Positions 17,641-26,922 of a stretch of 64,000 nt of DNA are shown here, piece after piece. Source of the DNA: Pantoea sp. CCBC3-3-1 (GTDB taxonomy: Bacteria; Pseudomonadota; Gammaproteobacteria; Enterobacterales; Enterobacteriaceae); NCBI RefSeq assembly GCF_007981265.1, contig NZ_CP034363.1, positions 4,154,001 through 4,218,000 on the forward strand. The letters run 5' to 3'. The stretch's first letter is position 1; each line of letters opens with the position of its first letter. Under the pieces are notes generated by a model. It worked only from the letters and a program-made list of their open reading frames with translations, searched no databases and was not told where the DNA came from. The translations under genes and the position numbers were made by a program.

Positions 17641-18645
17641 CTATTCATAAGTGATATAGAAAAGCACGCTCGAATCGGCATTACCGGATTTGATGTCGCT
17701 AAGATATTGAAAGTAACGGGCAACAAAAGGGATATTTGTGGTGCCCGGCTGTAAAGGATATTTGTTATTGCCGCCGGGATCCGGCTTCATACCATTCATC
17801 AATAACTGTATTCCTATCCCCTGGGCCGAGCCTGTCTCAGAGCTTAATGCTATCACGCCGTTAGCTTCATCAGCATAGCCATAGGTGGGTTCAAGCGAAA
17901 CCAACGCCGTTGCTGCGCTACCAAAACAGTTTTTTAACGTTAAATTGAAGGGGACGTTGGGTCCTGTATCACCCTGTTTTCTAAAGCTGTCTGAGGAAAC
18001 GGTGCCCATATTTACGTTAATAACGCTGTCAACTGAACACCCTCCAGCCTCAATATACATACTGCCCGAAAAGCCAATTTGATAAAGATGGCCTCTGCTA
18101 ACGCGATCGCTATCGGCTTCATCAATATAAATTAACTGGTCTATTAATGCCGTTTCACCATACCCGGGTTCCGTATTCGTTCTGACAATATAAAACTTAT
18201 CAGTCAGCGTCGTCGTGCCGTTGGATTGCAACCCCCTTCGTTGTGGGCTAACAGTGGCACTACCATTAAAAACACCAGAGAAACATGCCCATGTTCCGCT
18301 CGCAGAATTATAATTAGTCCAGACAATACCTAACCCCATCGCAGATATTGCGGTTCCCTGATCGATCACCGCACAAGATAAGCCATCAACATTCGCTGTT
18401 AAACCTGAACTGCTCCAGTCACCATTTCCAACGCCAGCAACTTGTTGAAAATTACCTGTACCCGCGCAGGTAACATGAACACTGTGCGGTGCCATAGCAA
18501 GAATATGTCCCGGCAGGGAATTAGCAGGAACCATGATATTAGGAATATTGATATTATAGGCCGTCTCATCAGACGAGCAATTCATCTCGGCGCGAGCAGC
18601 CCAGGGGGCAATTAAAAAAAAGAGTACGATAAGTTTGATGGGCAT
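17641..18645 (-). CDS. Fimbrial tip adhesin (operon 2)
   Basis: Minor subunit of 334 aa for the second chaperone-usher system. A signal peptide (MPIKLIVLFFLIAPWAARA) leads to a receptor domain containing cysteines (MNCSSDE, VTCAGTG, LSCAVID, WACFSG), then a pilin domain starting QIGFSGSMYIEAGGCSV and ending VLFYITYE. I use the ATG at 18645, four bases after the usher stop; upstream codons only extend into the usher gene. It is the last gene of the operon. It differs from the operon 1 adhesin in the receptor domain, so the two fimbriae should bind different ligands. Confidence 0.8.
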   Translation of the reverse strand: MPIKLIVLFFLIAPWAARAEMNCSSDETAYNINIPNIMVPANSLPGHILAMAPHSVHVTCAGTGNFQQVAGVGNGDWSSSGLTANVDGLSCAVIDQGTAISAMGLGIVWTNYNSASGTWACFSGVFNGSATVSPQRRGLQSNGTTTLTDKFYIVRTNTEPGYGETALIDQLIYIDEADSDRVSRGHLYQIGFSGSMYIEAGGCSVDSVINVNMGTVSSDSFRKQGDTGPNVPFNLTLKNCFGSAATALVSLEPTYGYADEANGVIALSSETGSAQGIGIQLLMNGMKPDPGGNNKYPLQPGTTNIPFVARYFQYLSDIKSGNADSSVLFYITYE

Positions 18646-18649
18646 TTCT

Positions 18650-21208
18650 TTATTTCTCGCATTCAATTTCGGCCATAATGATGCCGTTTTGTTTATCCGC
18701 ACGTTGCGCGTTGAACGGTACAGTACATATTTCACCGTCAGCCAGGCTGGCCTTTAAAATAACGTTTTCCGGCATGCCTGACAGGTAGACCTGCCCCCGT
18801 TCATTTGAGATACCGCTTACCTCACCGGCACTGACTAATGCGCCCAACGGTAACGGCTTACCTTTATGGTTAATTGTCAGAAAAACGCGATGTCCCTGAC
18901 GAGTGTTGAAGTTCATCAGCACCAGGGCTTCCCGGGTTGGCACCTTTTTCTGCTCAGTATTCGTCAAGTCCGTTTCGTCGCCGAGCGTGGCGGTATCCAG
19001 ACTGACCTCGTTTTCCTGATAGGCGGTGAGGGAAGGAATAATGGCGTATCCCCTGAAATCGGTCATTACCCCGGCATGATTCAAAATCTGTACGTCGGCG
19101 GCTCCTGGCGCGCGGACCAGCGCATAGCTGTTCCCCTCTGACAGCTGGCGGGAGAGGGTGACGCCATAAGGATGCGCGACAATTGCGCCTTGAGCCGCCC
19201 AGTTTACCCTTTCGTTTTTACCGTAATAATTGGCATAACCGAGACTGACCGTCGATGCTGAGCCCTGCCAGCTGGCGGCCAGTGCCGTGCTGTTATCGAC
19301 GTTGTTCTTCCTCTGACTGCGCGCCTGCATTGCAGACCAGGAGAGCGCGTTATTACTCAATGCCGAACCCGACAAGGTTGTCGCCAGAGATTCCCCTCCC
19401 TGTTGGGAGGAAGAGAAACGGTTACTGATCCGCAAAGAACGATCGCCCTGAGGGGAGAGCCACTGGCCCAGCGGCAGGCTGAAGCTGGCTGAAAACAGGT
19501 TATCCGCTTTATCCGTATGCCTGTTTTTACTGTGGCTCTGACTCAATGATACCGTCACGCCGGAGAAATTTTTGTTCCAGCTACTGGTGTAAGCGCGCAT
19601 TTTTGCGCCTTTCTGGTGCCAGTATTCTTGTTGCCAGGCGGAAAGGGATAGGGAACCCAGCTCGCCAATATTTTGATTGAGCGTGAGCTGAGCCTTATTC
19701 TTTAACGAATAGCGAGAGGCATACGGCGCATCGTTATAGTAGTCGCTTGCTTCGTTAAAATTGTAATAACCATCGGTGGCGAAACGATATCCTGCCAGCG
19801 TAATCGTAGTATCGGTACTGTCCAGCCGCTTACTGTATTTGAGACGCCAGGATTGTCCGTTTTTTTTATCTCCGTGGCTGAAGTGCGTTTGTGCCTGAGT
19901 GACGTCCAGCGACACCGCGCCTAATTCTCCCATTCCCTGCCCGATCCCGGTCATTACAGAGTAATAATGTTCGCCCGCAATCAGGCCACCATAAAGCGAA
20001 GTGTTATTCAGCAGGCCGTAAATCATCTCCGATTGCATAAACTTCTGGTTTATCGCGCCCTCTTTTACCGCGCTACGGCTGCCATATTCGCCCAGGTTGA
20101 AAGCGTATTTTATCTGGTCTTTGCGCAAAGAAATGGGCGGCGTGGCGTAGGCCTGAACCATTGTTCGCTCGGAGCCATCTTCTTCACGGACGGTAATCAC
20201 CAAATCGCCCGAGCCACCCAGCGTGTAAAGATCCTTAATAATAAATTCGCCCGGTGGGACCAGGGTTTGGTACAGAAGATTACCATTTTGCCGCACTTCA
20301 ACGGAGGCATTAGTCATTGCCACGCCGTGAATTTCTGGCGCATAGCCTCGCTGACTATAAGGCAGCATCTCATCCTGTGATGCGAGGGCGATTCCCCGAA
20401 AAGTTACGCTGTCAAAAGCTATTCCCTGGCTGGATATGTCACCCATGGCCAGGCGCGAACGCAAAGTCCGAATATCCCTTTCCAGCCAGGTTTGCATACT
20501 GTTCCACTCTGCTTTACCGGCACCGCTTTGTGAATAATACGTGTAATTACGTAAACGCCACGGGCCAAGATTCGCCCCGCTACGTAAATTAAGGTACTGC
20601 GAGCTTGTCGAGTGGGAAGCATAGCGGGAACGATTTTTCATTTCGCTACCGGAAACACTGTAAGAGGTAAACAGCATCGGAAGCCCTTCTTCCCACCGTT
20701 GCGATGGAATATCCCCTCTTCGCTGATTATTTAATGCCGCCTGAGGAATACTCAGGTTAAGCGTATGCAGCTCAAAATTAAAATCATCGTGAGCCTGCGG
20801 GATCACAGCACTGATATTATTTATGACCGCATCGTCAGGCAGTTTTGCCAGTGCGGCGATTGCATCGATCTTTACGCCCAGTTTTTTAAGTAGGCCAACG
20901 TTAAGTATCGGGCAAAGCCGTTCATTACAGCTAATAAAACTTAATGTCTCTTCCAGCACCAGATTCTGATTAACACTGATTTTTACCCGATATTTTCCTG
21001 GCATCTGGCTGTGTAAACGAGAGAGCAGATCAAGATCCAGTTGGGATTTTTGCTCGGCAGTCAGATGCAGTGCATTGACATTAAAATAGAGCTCAGCCTG
21101 AGCGGATAACGTAATAACGAGCATGACAACTGACAATCCGCCAGGCAGTAAACCTGCCCGCAACAATTTATCAGACTGGCGAAACAGAGTGTGAGCGTCG
21201 CACTTCAT
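18650..21208 (-). CDS. Outer-membrane fimbrial usher (operon 2)
   Basis: FimD-family usher of about 852 aa. A signal region ending LVITLSAQA is followed by ELYFNVNALHL (N-domain), a beta-barrel with the plug motif RGYAPEIHGVAMTNASV and LVPPGEFIIKDLYTLG, and the C-terminal plug-like domain with a cysteine pair (EICTVPF, EIECEK). I prefer the ATG at 21208 since a GGAA element lies just upstream and the signal peptide follows; an ATG at 21235 would overlap the chaperone gene by 14 bases. It is clearly homologous to the operon 1 usher but not a recent copy. Confidence 0.9.
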   Translation of the reverse strand: MKCDAHTLFRQSDKLLRAGLLPGGLSVVMLVITLSAQAELYFNVNALHLTAEQKSQLDLDLLSRLHSQMPGKYRVKISVNQNLVLEETLSFISCNERLCPILNVGLLKKLGVKIDAIAALAKLPDDAVINNISAVIPQAHDDFNFELHTLNLSIPQAALNNQRRGDIPSQRWEEGLPMLFTSYSVSGSEMKNRSRYASHSTSSQYLNLRSGANLGPWRLRNYTYYSQSGAGKAEWNSMQTWLERDIRTLRSRLAMGDISSQGIAFDSVTFRGIALASQDEMLPYSQRGYAPEIHGVAMTNASVEVRQNGNLLYQTLVPPGEFIIKDLYTLGGSGDLVITVREEDGSERTMVQAYATPPISLRKDQIKYAFNLGEYGSRSAVKEGAINQKFMQSEMIYGLLNNTSLYGGLIAGEHYYSVMTGIGQGMGELGAVSLDVTQAQTHFSHGDKKNGQSWRLKYSKRLDSTDTTITLAGYRFATDGYYNFNEASDYYNDAPYASRYSLKNKAQLTLNQNIGELGSLSLSAWQQEYWHQKGAKMRAYTSSWNKNFSGVTVSLSQSHSKNRHTDKADNLFSASFSLPLGQWLSPQGDRSLRISNRFSSSQQGGESLATTLSGSALSNNALSWSAMQARSQRKNNVDNSTALAASWQGSASTVSLGYANYYGKNERVNWAAQGAIVAHPYGVTLSRQLSEGNSYALVRAPGAADVQILNHAGVMTDFRGYAIIPSLTAYQENEVSLDTATLGDETDLTNTEQKKVPTREALVLMNFNTRQGHRVFLTINHKGKPLPLGALVSAGEVSGISNERGQVYLSGMPENVILKASLADGEICTVPFNAQRADKQNGIIMAEIECEK

Positions 21209-21221
21209 ACGGTTTCCGGTA

Positions 21222-21920
21222 TCAGAACTTTTCATCTCTGACTGAGGTAATGCCGCCATAATCATTAATAGTGCTGAAGGCGACGTGGCGTACCCGTGCT
21301 GCGGGAACCTTGATTTGCTTTGATGAGAAAGGCATCAGCGTTCCGGGTCGTTCCACGGGCTGTTCATTTACCTTCATGCCCGTTAGCGTAACGACATAGG
21401 CGGTGGGATTAACAACGTTGATACTGTTTGTCCCGGGCACCAGTTTCAGTTTTTGCCCGGCTTCTCCGGCACCCTGGGCCGTTAAGCCTGCGGGCCGGTA
21501 AATCAGCTTGATAATATTTTGAGTGGCGATAACCAGACGCGAAGGGTTGGCTTCTTTCTGTACGGCAGGCACCGCACGGACGTTAAGAAGAAATACGCTC
21601 TCACGATCGTCAGGCAATTTGCTTTCACCGGATCCGACATAAACTACGCGTATTGCACTAGTGCTCTGTTGTCCCAGTTTGAATAAGGGCGGCGTGGTGA
21701 TAAACGGCACGTTAGTATTTTTGCGTTCAAAATCTGAAACCCAGGACTGCACCAGCCAGGGTACGCTGTCAGCCCCGTTGCGAAGCGGAACGCTGCTCTC
21801 TTTTTTACCGCTTTCATAAATAAGGCGGGTTGCGCCCAGCGTCAAACCTTCGGCCTGACTGATGCCCGGCATCAGCAGGGCCAGTAGCGATACAAAAACC
21901 GTAAAACCGGGGAATTTCAT
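21222..21920 (-). CDS. Periplasmic fimbrial chaperone (operon 2)
   Basis: PapD-like chaperone, 232 aa: signal peptide ending GISQAEG, then LGATRLIYESGKKESSVPL as the first Ig-domain edge, WLVQSWVSDFE, the conserved DDRESVFLLNVRAVP and the second domain with KLIYRPAGL and NPTAYVVTLTGMKV. It holds the usual place between the major subunit and the usher. Its sequence is well apart from the operon 1 chaperone, so the systems are probably not interchangeable. Confidence 0.9.
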   Translation of the reverse strand: MKFPGFTVFVSLLALLMPGISQAEGLTLGATRLIYESGKKESSVPLRNGADSVPWLVQSWVSDFERKNTNVPFITTPPLFKLGQQSTSAIRVVYVGSGESKLPDDRESVFLLNVRAVPAVQKEANPSRLVIATQNIIKLIYRPAGLTAQGAGEAGQKLKLVPGTNSINVVNPTAYVVTLTGMKVNEQPVERPGTLMPFSSKQIKVPAARVRHVAFSTINDYGGITSVRDEKF

Positions 21921-21942
21921 TGCCCATTTACCTGACAGTTTT

Positions 21943-21960
21943 GCCCTCTCTCCGGAGGGC
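21943..21960 (-). terminator. Hairpin between subunit and chaperone genes of operon 2
   Basis: GCCCTC / GAGGGC with a six-base loop lies in the 53-base gap between major subunit and chaperone on the minus strand. No T-run follows, so it may protect the 3' end of subunit mRNA or weakly attenuate, in the place where operon 1 has a strong terminator. Confidence 0.45.
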
Positions 21961-21973
21961 GAGAGAGTAATAA

Positions 21974-22531
21974 TTACGACTCGGCGTAATCAATAACAAA
22001 GGTGACATCGGTATCAATCGCACCGACAGGCGTTCCTGCGGTGTAAGCCACCAGATAGGCATTAAAACGCCCCGTGCCGCTGGTCACGCTTTCAGAGGAA
22101 ATAGCATCCAGACCGGTATTGCTCAGGGATACGCCGGGGTTGTAAAAGGTGCCGATGCGGCCGGCATCCTCAAGCCGGATACCGACGCCGGGTACTGGGG
22201 TGGCAAACAGGCTGGTATAGTTTGCCTCAGTCACTGCGGTCCCGTTGAAGGTAATGGCAGGCGCGCTACCGGTTGCGCAATGGTTTAGTTCGATCGTAAA
22301 GGGTCTTGCCAGCGTAGTGGCGCCCAGGGTAGAGAGGTTAGCGCTGCTGACGGAGCCAAAGCCAACCGTACCGGTCGTTGCACCCGATCCCGCTACGCTG
22401 CTCACTGAACAGGCAGAAGCAGAGATAGTGCCCGTAAAACGTACGGTACCGTCATCGACAGCCTGCGCGGTCAGAGAAGTTCCAGCGGCAGTAAAGGCCA
22501 TGGCCAACACCCATGTTTTTTTTATCCACAT
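21974..22531 (-). CDS. Type 1-like major fimbrial subunit (operon 2)
   Basis: Pilin of 185 aa with signal peptide ending SLTAQA, then GTVRFTGTISASACSV with the first disulfide cysteine, LNHCATG with the second, and a C-terminal strand VTFVIDYAES. The penultimate pilin tyrosine motif is shifted by a short AES tail. It is the first gene of operon 2, transcribed leftward from a 632-base A+T-rich region shared with the PBP2 paralogue. Confidence 0.88.
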   Translation of the reverse strand: MWIKKTWVLAMAFTAAGTSLTAQAVDDGTVRFTGTISASACSVSSVAGSGATTGTVGFGSVSSANLSTLGATTLARPFTIELNHCATGSAPAITFNGTAVTEANYTSLFATPVPGVGIRLEDAGRIGTFYNPGVSLSNTGLDAISSESVTSGTGRFNAYLVAYTAGTPVGAIDTDVTFVIDYAES

Positions 22532-23163
22532 AAGCAGAATCCTTTTAAAATTTTATTTACAAAAATACAGTAAGATATTTTTTAACTTGCAATAAGAATA
22601 CGAACCAACTTTGAGCCTAAAGCGTCAAATTCAAAAAGAAAATTAACGCCTCAGGGAAATATATTTATGACAGAAAATAAATTAATATCAGGAATGCAAA
22701 TAGACATCAAAAATAGGTATTATTTAAAATAAATATGCAACAATGGCAAACGTCACTTTCACAATAAAATACATTTAAAGAACAAACACGATATAATTAC
22801 AACGTAAGTCACCTTTCGCAAGGCGCGGAAAATATACAACGCACGGCGAAACCTATTTATAATTTGAGTAAATCATTCATAAAAAATAAGAAATATCATG
22901 CTTATTTTTCCACTGCCCGAAAACTCGCTTAAACGGCAAAAGAAAAGGTGGACTTAAGCGATCCCCCTTCACCTTTAGCCTGTTTTTTGCACAAATAACC
23001 CTTGTCACATCTTCTTTGCTAATTGTGATTGTTTATCCACTTTTTGTTACATCTTCAATAAATGTCACACTTTAGCCGCGTGAGATGCATCTTTCAGGTC
23101 GTGATTTGCTGGGTTATCTCTATTATTGAGCGCGAAAATTCGAAAAGTCGCGATTGTCCGGTA
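22532..23163. other. AT-rich divergent promoter region between fimbrial operon 2 and PBP2 paralogue
   Basis: About 630 bases without a gene. Most of it (22540-22920) is very A+T-rich, which fits an H-NS-bound fimbrial promoter. The right part (22960-23160) becomes mixed and precedes the PBP2 start. A frame continuous with the PBP2 gene reaches upstream to 23062, but its translation (cysteine- and tryptophan-rich, unlike PBP2) looks non-coding. No convincing operator was seen. Confidence 0.5.
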
Positions 23164-25059
23164 ATGAAATTCAGAGATTTTGCAGAAGAAGAAAAGCTGT
23201 TTGTACGCAGGGCATTGGTCGCCTTCGGCATGGTAATGGCAGGGTTTGTCACTCTTGTCTGTAACCTCTATCACCTGCAAATTGAGCAAAATCAGTATTA
23301 TCAGACCCGTTCTAACCAGAACGACATCAAAATGATCCCCATTGCGCCTACGCGAGGCATCATTTTCGATCGCAACGGCATCCCGCTGGTCAAAAACGTC
23401 ACCTGGTACGATGTCGAAGTCCTGCCGTACAAAGTGCAGGATATGAAAGGGCTGTTGGCCGAGCTGACGCCAATTGTCGATCTTTCACCGGAAGATATCG
23501 AAACCTTTACGCATGCGCTGCATGCCGCCAGCCGCTACAAACCCGTGGTGCTAAAAACGGAACTTTCTGCCGAAGAAGTGGCCCGTTTTTCCGTCAACCA
23601 GTTCAAGTTCACCGGCGTGGACATCAACAGCTACGAGGATCGTCAGTATCCTTATGGCCCCGATTTGGCGCATGTCGTCGGTTACGTTTCTAAAATCAAC
23701 GATAACGATTACAAGCGTCTCGATAAAGCTGGCATTGGTGAAAACTACGCGGCTGACCATAACATCGGTAAACAGGGCATCGAAGGTTATTACGAGCCGG
23801 TGCTGCATGGCAAAACGGGCTATCAGGAAGTGGAAGTTGATAACCACGGCCGGGTAATCCGCGTGCTGAAAGAGGTGCCGCCGGCTGCCGGAAAAAATAT
23901 CTATCTGACGCTGGATTTACACCTTCAGCAGTATGTTGAAACGCAGCTGGTTGGGCAACGTGCCGCCGTGATGATCGAAAACCCGAAAACCGGTGAAGTG
24001 CTGGCGATGGTTTCCAGTCCCAGCTACGATCCCAACCCGTTTGTAAAAGGCATCAGCTATAAGGCGTATAAAGAGCTGCTAGGCAATAAAGATCTGCCGC
24101 TGATCAACCGCGTGACGCAGGGGTTATATCCGCCCGCTTCTACCGTGAAGCCCTATATGGCAATGTCGGCATTACTCACCCACGTGATTACGCCACAGAC
24201 CACCTTTTTTGGTGCGCCCACCTGGACGCTGCCGGGCACAGAACGCAAATATCGCGACTGGAAAAAATCGGGTCACGGCATGCTGGATGTGACCCGCGCG
24301 ATTGAGGAGTCGGCAGATACATTCTTCTATCAGGTGGCGTTTATGATGGGCATTGACCGCATTCACACCATGCTCAGCCAGTTCGGCTACGGTAAATCGA
24401 CCGGCATCGATCTGAACGAAGAGTATAACGGCCTGCTGCCAAGCCGCGAATGGAAGCAAAAAGTGCATAAAAAAGGCTGGTATCAGGGCGATACCGTCTC
24501 GGTGGGTATTGGTCAGGGCTACTGGATCGCGACGCCAATCCAGATGGTGAAGGCGATGTCGACGCTGATCAACAACGGTCACGTGGTTCAGCCGCATCTT
24601 ATGTACGAAGAGAAACAGGGCAAAAGCGTGACGCCCTGGCAGCCAACCCTGCCCCAGCAGCAAATCGGCGACGCGAATTCGCCTTACTGGGGGCTGGTAC
24701 GCCGGGCCATGTTTGGTATGGCGAATGCGCCTAACGGTACCGGTTATAAATATTTCCATACGGCGCCTTATGGCATTGCGGCGAAAAGCGGGACGTCTCA
24801 GGTATTTGGCCTGAAGCAAAACCAAATTTATAACGCGAAGATGATCCCGGTTCGCCTGCGCGACCATATCTTCTATACCGCTTTTGCGCCGTTTGATAAG
24901 CCAAAAGTGGCGATAGCGCTGATCCTCGAAAACGGCGGTATCAACGGCGTAACGGCGGCTCCACTGGTGAGAAATATCATGGATCATATTTTCCTGCCGC
25001 CGGATGTCGCCCCGATGCCGGTCACCGCTGACCCGCAAAGTAACCTGACTGCGCAATAG
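23164..25059 (+). CDS. Penicillin-binding protein 2 paralogue (class B transpeptidase)
   Basis: Inner-membrane D,D-transpeptidase of 631 aa, the elongasome type that cross-links peptidoglycan. A single N-terminal helix (ALVAFGMVMAGFVTLV) is followed by the dimerisation domain (RGIIFDRNGIPLVKN, GVDINSYEDRQYPYG) and the transpeptidase domain with all catalytic motifs: STVK with the active serine (PPASTVKPY), the SxN-type motif SAD (EESADTFFYQ) and KSGT (AAKSGTSQVFG). Length and sequence match MrdA (633 aa in E. coli), but the usual mrdA-mrdB-rlpA-dacA neighbours are absent, so this is an accessory paralogue, like PBP2SAL of Salmonella. Start ATG 23164 aligns with E. coli PBP2. Confidence 0.9.
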   Translation: MKFRDFAEEEKLFVRRALVAFGMVMAGFVTLVCNLYHLQIEQNQYYQTRSNQNDIKMIPIAPTRGIIFDRNGIPLVKNVTWYDVEVLPYKVQDMKGLLAELTPIVDLSPEDIETFTHALHAASRYKPVVLKTELSAEEVARFSVNQFKFTGVDINSYEDRQYPYGPDLAHVVGYVSKINDNDYKRLDKAGIGENYAADHNIGKQGIEGYYEPVLHGKTGYQEVEVDNHGRVIRVLKEVPPAAGKNIYLTLDLHLQQYVETQLVGQRAAVMIENPKTGEVLAMVSSPSYDPNPFVKGISYKAYKELLGNKDLPLINRVTQGLYPPASTVKPYMAMSALLTHVITPQTTFFGAPTWTLPGTERKYRDWKKSGHGMLDVTRAIEESADTFFYQVAFMMGIDRIHTMLSQFGYGKSTGIDLNEEYNGLLPSREWKQKVHKKGWYQGDTVSVGIGQGYWIATPIQMVKAMSTLINNGHVVQPHLMYEEKQGKSVTPWQPTLPQQQIGDANSPYWGLVRRAMFGMANAPNGTGYKYFHTAPYGIAAKSGTSQVFGLKQNQIYNAKMIPVRLRDHIFYTAFAPFDKPKVAIALILENGGINGVTAAPLVRNIMDHIFLPPDVAPMPVTADPQSNLTAQ

Positions 25060-25066
25060 TGATAAA

Positions 25067-25095
25067 CAGGCAGATCGCTTCTGCCTGCTATTTTC
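25067..25095 (+). terminator. Intrinsic terminator after PBP2 paralogue
   Basis: Perfect 7-bp stem CAGGCAG / CTGCCTG (25067-25087, loop ATCGCTT) followed by CTATTTTC, eight bases after the stop codon. Confidence 0.75.
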
Positions 25096-25154
25096 TGCTT
25101 ACCCAATATGTGAGGACATTTGCTCCGTTGAGCCACCGGCACAGTATCTGTCGC

Positions 25155-25928
25155 TTAACGCTGCAAAATAATTTGCGGCACGTCACCGTGATGATGAACA
25201 TGCAGCTCGGCCTGATACCAGCGAGTTAGTGTCTCTTCGGTCATCACCGTTTGCGGCGTGCCGCTGGCCACCAGGCAACCCTGATGCAACAGCAGCATTC
25301 TGTCTGACCAGAGCGCGGCCAGATTCAGATCGTGAAGCACACAGCACACCGTAAGCTGCCCTTTTCGGGTCAGCTGATGCAGCAACCGCAGCGCATGCTG
25401 CTGGTAATAAAGATCCAGCGCCGAGGTCGGCTCATCGAGAAACAGCCAGCCTTGCGGCCCGTCGTCATGCCAGAGCTGAGTCAGCGCCCGCGCCAGCTGA
25501 ACGCGCTGTTGCTCGCCCCCCGAAAGCTGTCGATAGTCACGGTTTGCCAACACGTCGCTCCCGGTCAGCTGCATTACGTCGTCAATCATCGAGGGTTTCG
25601 CTCTGCCCGGCCACGGCGAACGTCCCATCGTCACCACTTCCCGCACGGTTAGCGGAAACTCGACGTGGCTTTGCTGGCGCATTACCGCGCGTTTTTGCGC
25701 CAGTAAATCGCGCGGCCAGCGCTCTGTCGCTCGTTCCTCCAGCAGGCAATGTCCTTCGCTGGGCGATAAAAACCCGGCCAGCATGCGCAATAAGGTTGAT
25801 TTTCCCGCGCCGTTTGGCCCAATCAGCGACACCATTTCACCGGGCTGCAACGACACTGAAACCCGATCGATCAGCAGTCGCTGGCCGAGACGATATGAAG
25901 CCGCGACGGCCTGTAAGGTATTATTCAT
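25155..25928 (-). CDS. hmuV: Heme ABC transporter ATP-binding protein
   Basis: Cytoplasmic ATPase that drives heme import through HmuU. The 257 aa contain Walker A (GPNGAGKSTLL), the Q-loop region, the signature LSGGEQQRVQLARAL, Walker B (WLFLDEPTSALD) and the switch histidine (VLHDLNLAAL). Last gene of the hmuRSTUV operon, overlapping hmuU by eight bases. Its position and the iron-family ATPase pattern fix the assignment. Confidence 0.93.
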   Translation of the reverse strand: MNNTLQAVAASYRLGQRLLIDRVSVSLQPGEMVSLIGPNGAGKSTLLRMLAGFLSPSEGHCLLEERATERWPRDLLAQKRAVMRQQSHVEFPLTVREVVTMGRSPWPGRAKPSMIDDVMQLTGSDVLANRDYRQLSGGEQQRVQLARALTQLWHDDGPQGWLFLDEPTSALDLYYQQHALRLLHQLTRKGQLTVCCVLHDLNLAALWSDRMLLLHQGCLVASGTPQTVMTEETLTRWYQAELHVHHHGDVPQIILQR

Positions 25929-26922
25929 ACTGGCTTTCCCGGCGGCCTAAAATGAGCCATAAAAACCACGGCGCACCCAGCATGCTGGTCAGTAACCCTA
26001 CCGGCATTTCTGCTGGCGACACCAGCGTTCGTGCCAGAGTATCCGCCACCAACAGCAGGATAGCACCCAGCAGCGTGGAAAATGGCAGGAGCCAGCGGTG
26101 ATCGCCGCCCGTGCAGAGTCTGATCAGGTGCGGCACCACCAATCCCACAAAGCCAATAACGCCACTGACAGCAACCGCAGCCGCGACCATCAGTGCGCTG
26201 AGTACCAGCAGAATGCGCTGCGTACGCAGAACGTCAACGCCCAAATAGTGCGCTTCTTCATCACCCAGCTGTAGCAGATTAAGCCGTCGCGCCTGCCACT
26301 GTGTGGCCAGCATTGCGGGCAAAATCAGTGCAGCACAAACCAATACCGTCGACCACTGCGCCTGCCCCAGCGAACCCATCCCCCACAGCGAAAGCTGACG
26401 TAACTGCTGGTCATTGCCGATCCACGAGAGGATGCCGACCGCCGCACCGCAGATCGCATTAATTGCGATACCCGCCAGCAGCAGTTTTGAGAGCGTAGTA
26501 CTGCCGCGACGGCTAAGTAAAAAGATAACCAGGGTAACGGCCAGGCTGCCGATAAAAGCCGCCAGCGTCGGCAGCCACAGCGCCAGTGCGGCAGGCAGCG
26601 TTACCGGCAACACCACCGACAACGCCAGCATCAGCGAAGCGCCACTGCTGATGCCCAGCAGGCCGGGATCGGCCAGCGGATTACGGAACAGCCCCTGCAT
26701 AACCGCGCCCGAAAGCGCCAGCGCAGCGCCTACCAGTACCGCAAGCAGCACCCGCGGCAGCCGGATATTCCACCAGATCTGCCAGATAAGACTGTCCGCA
26801 GAGGAATGCCAGACCATGGGCAACGAAAGATGCATCGCGCCGATATTGGCGGACAACAGCACCATCACGAGCGTTATCCCCAACATAATCAGCAGCGTCC
26901 GCCGCAGATTGACAACTTTCAT
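25921..26922 (-). CDS. hmuU: Heme ABC transporter permease
   Basis: FecCD-family inner-membrane permease, 333 aa with about ten transmembrane helices. Family marks are RLPRVLLAVLVGAALALSGAVMQGLFRNPLADPGLLGISSGA in separate pieces, the LGDEEAHYLGVD loop that contacts the ATPase and GFVGLVVPHLIR. Works as a dimer with HmuV and receives heme from HmuT. The start overlaps hmuT by four bases. Confidence 0.93.
   Translation of the reverse strand: MKVVNLRRTLLIMLGITLVMVLLSANIGAMHLSLPMVWHSSADSLIWQIWWNIRLPRVLLAVLVGAALALSGAVMQGLFRNPLADPGLLGISSGASLMLALSVVLPVTLPAALALWLPTLAAFIGSLAVTLVIFLLSRRGSTTLSKLLLAGIAINAICGAAVGILSWIGNDQQLRQLSLWGMGSLGQAQWSTVLVCAALILPAMLATQWQARRLNLLQLGDEEAHYLGVDVLRTQRILLVLSALMVAAAVAVSGVIGFVGLVVPHLIRLCTGGDHRWLLPFSTLLGAILLLVADTLARTLVSPAEMPVGLLTSMLGAPWFLWLILGRRESQYE

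Noticed and set aside
24172..25056. 294-aa frame antisense to the PBP2 gene
   Set aside because: Rich in Arg and His with no family resemblance; the opposite strand has a full set of PBP motifs.
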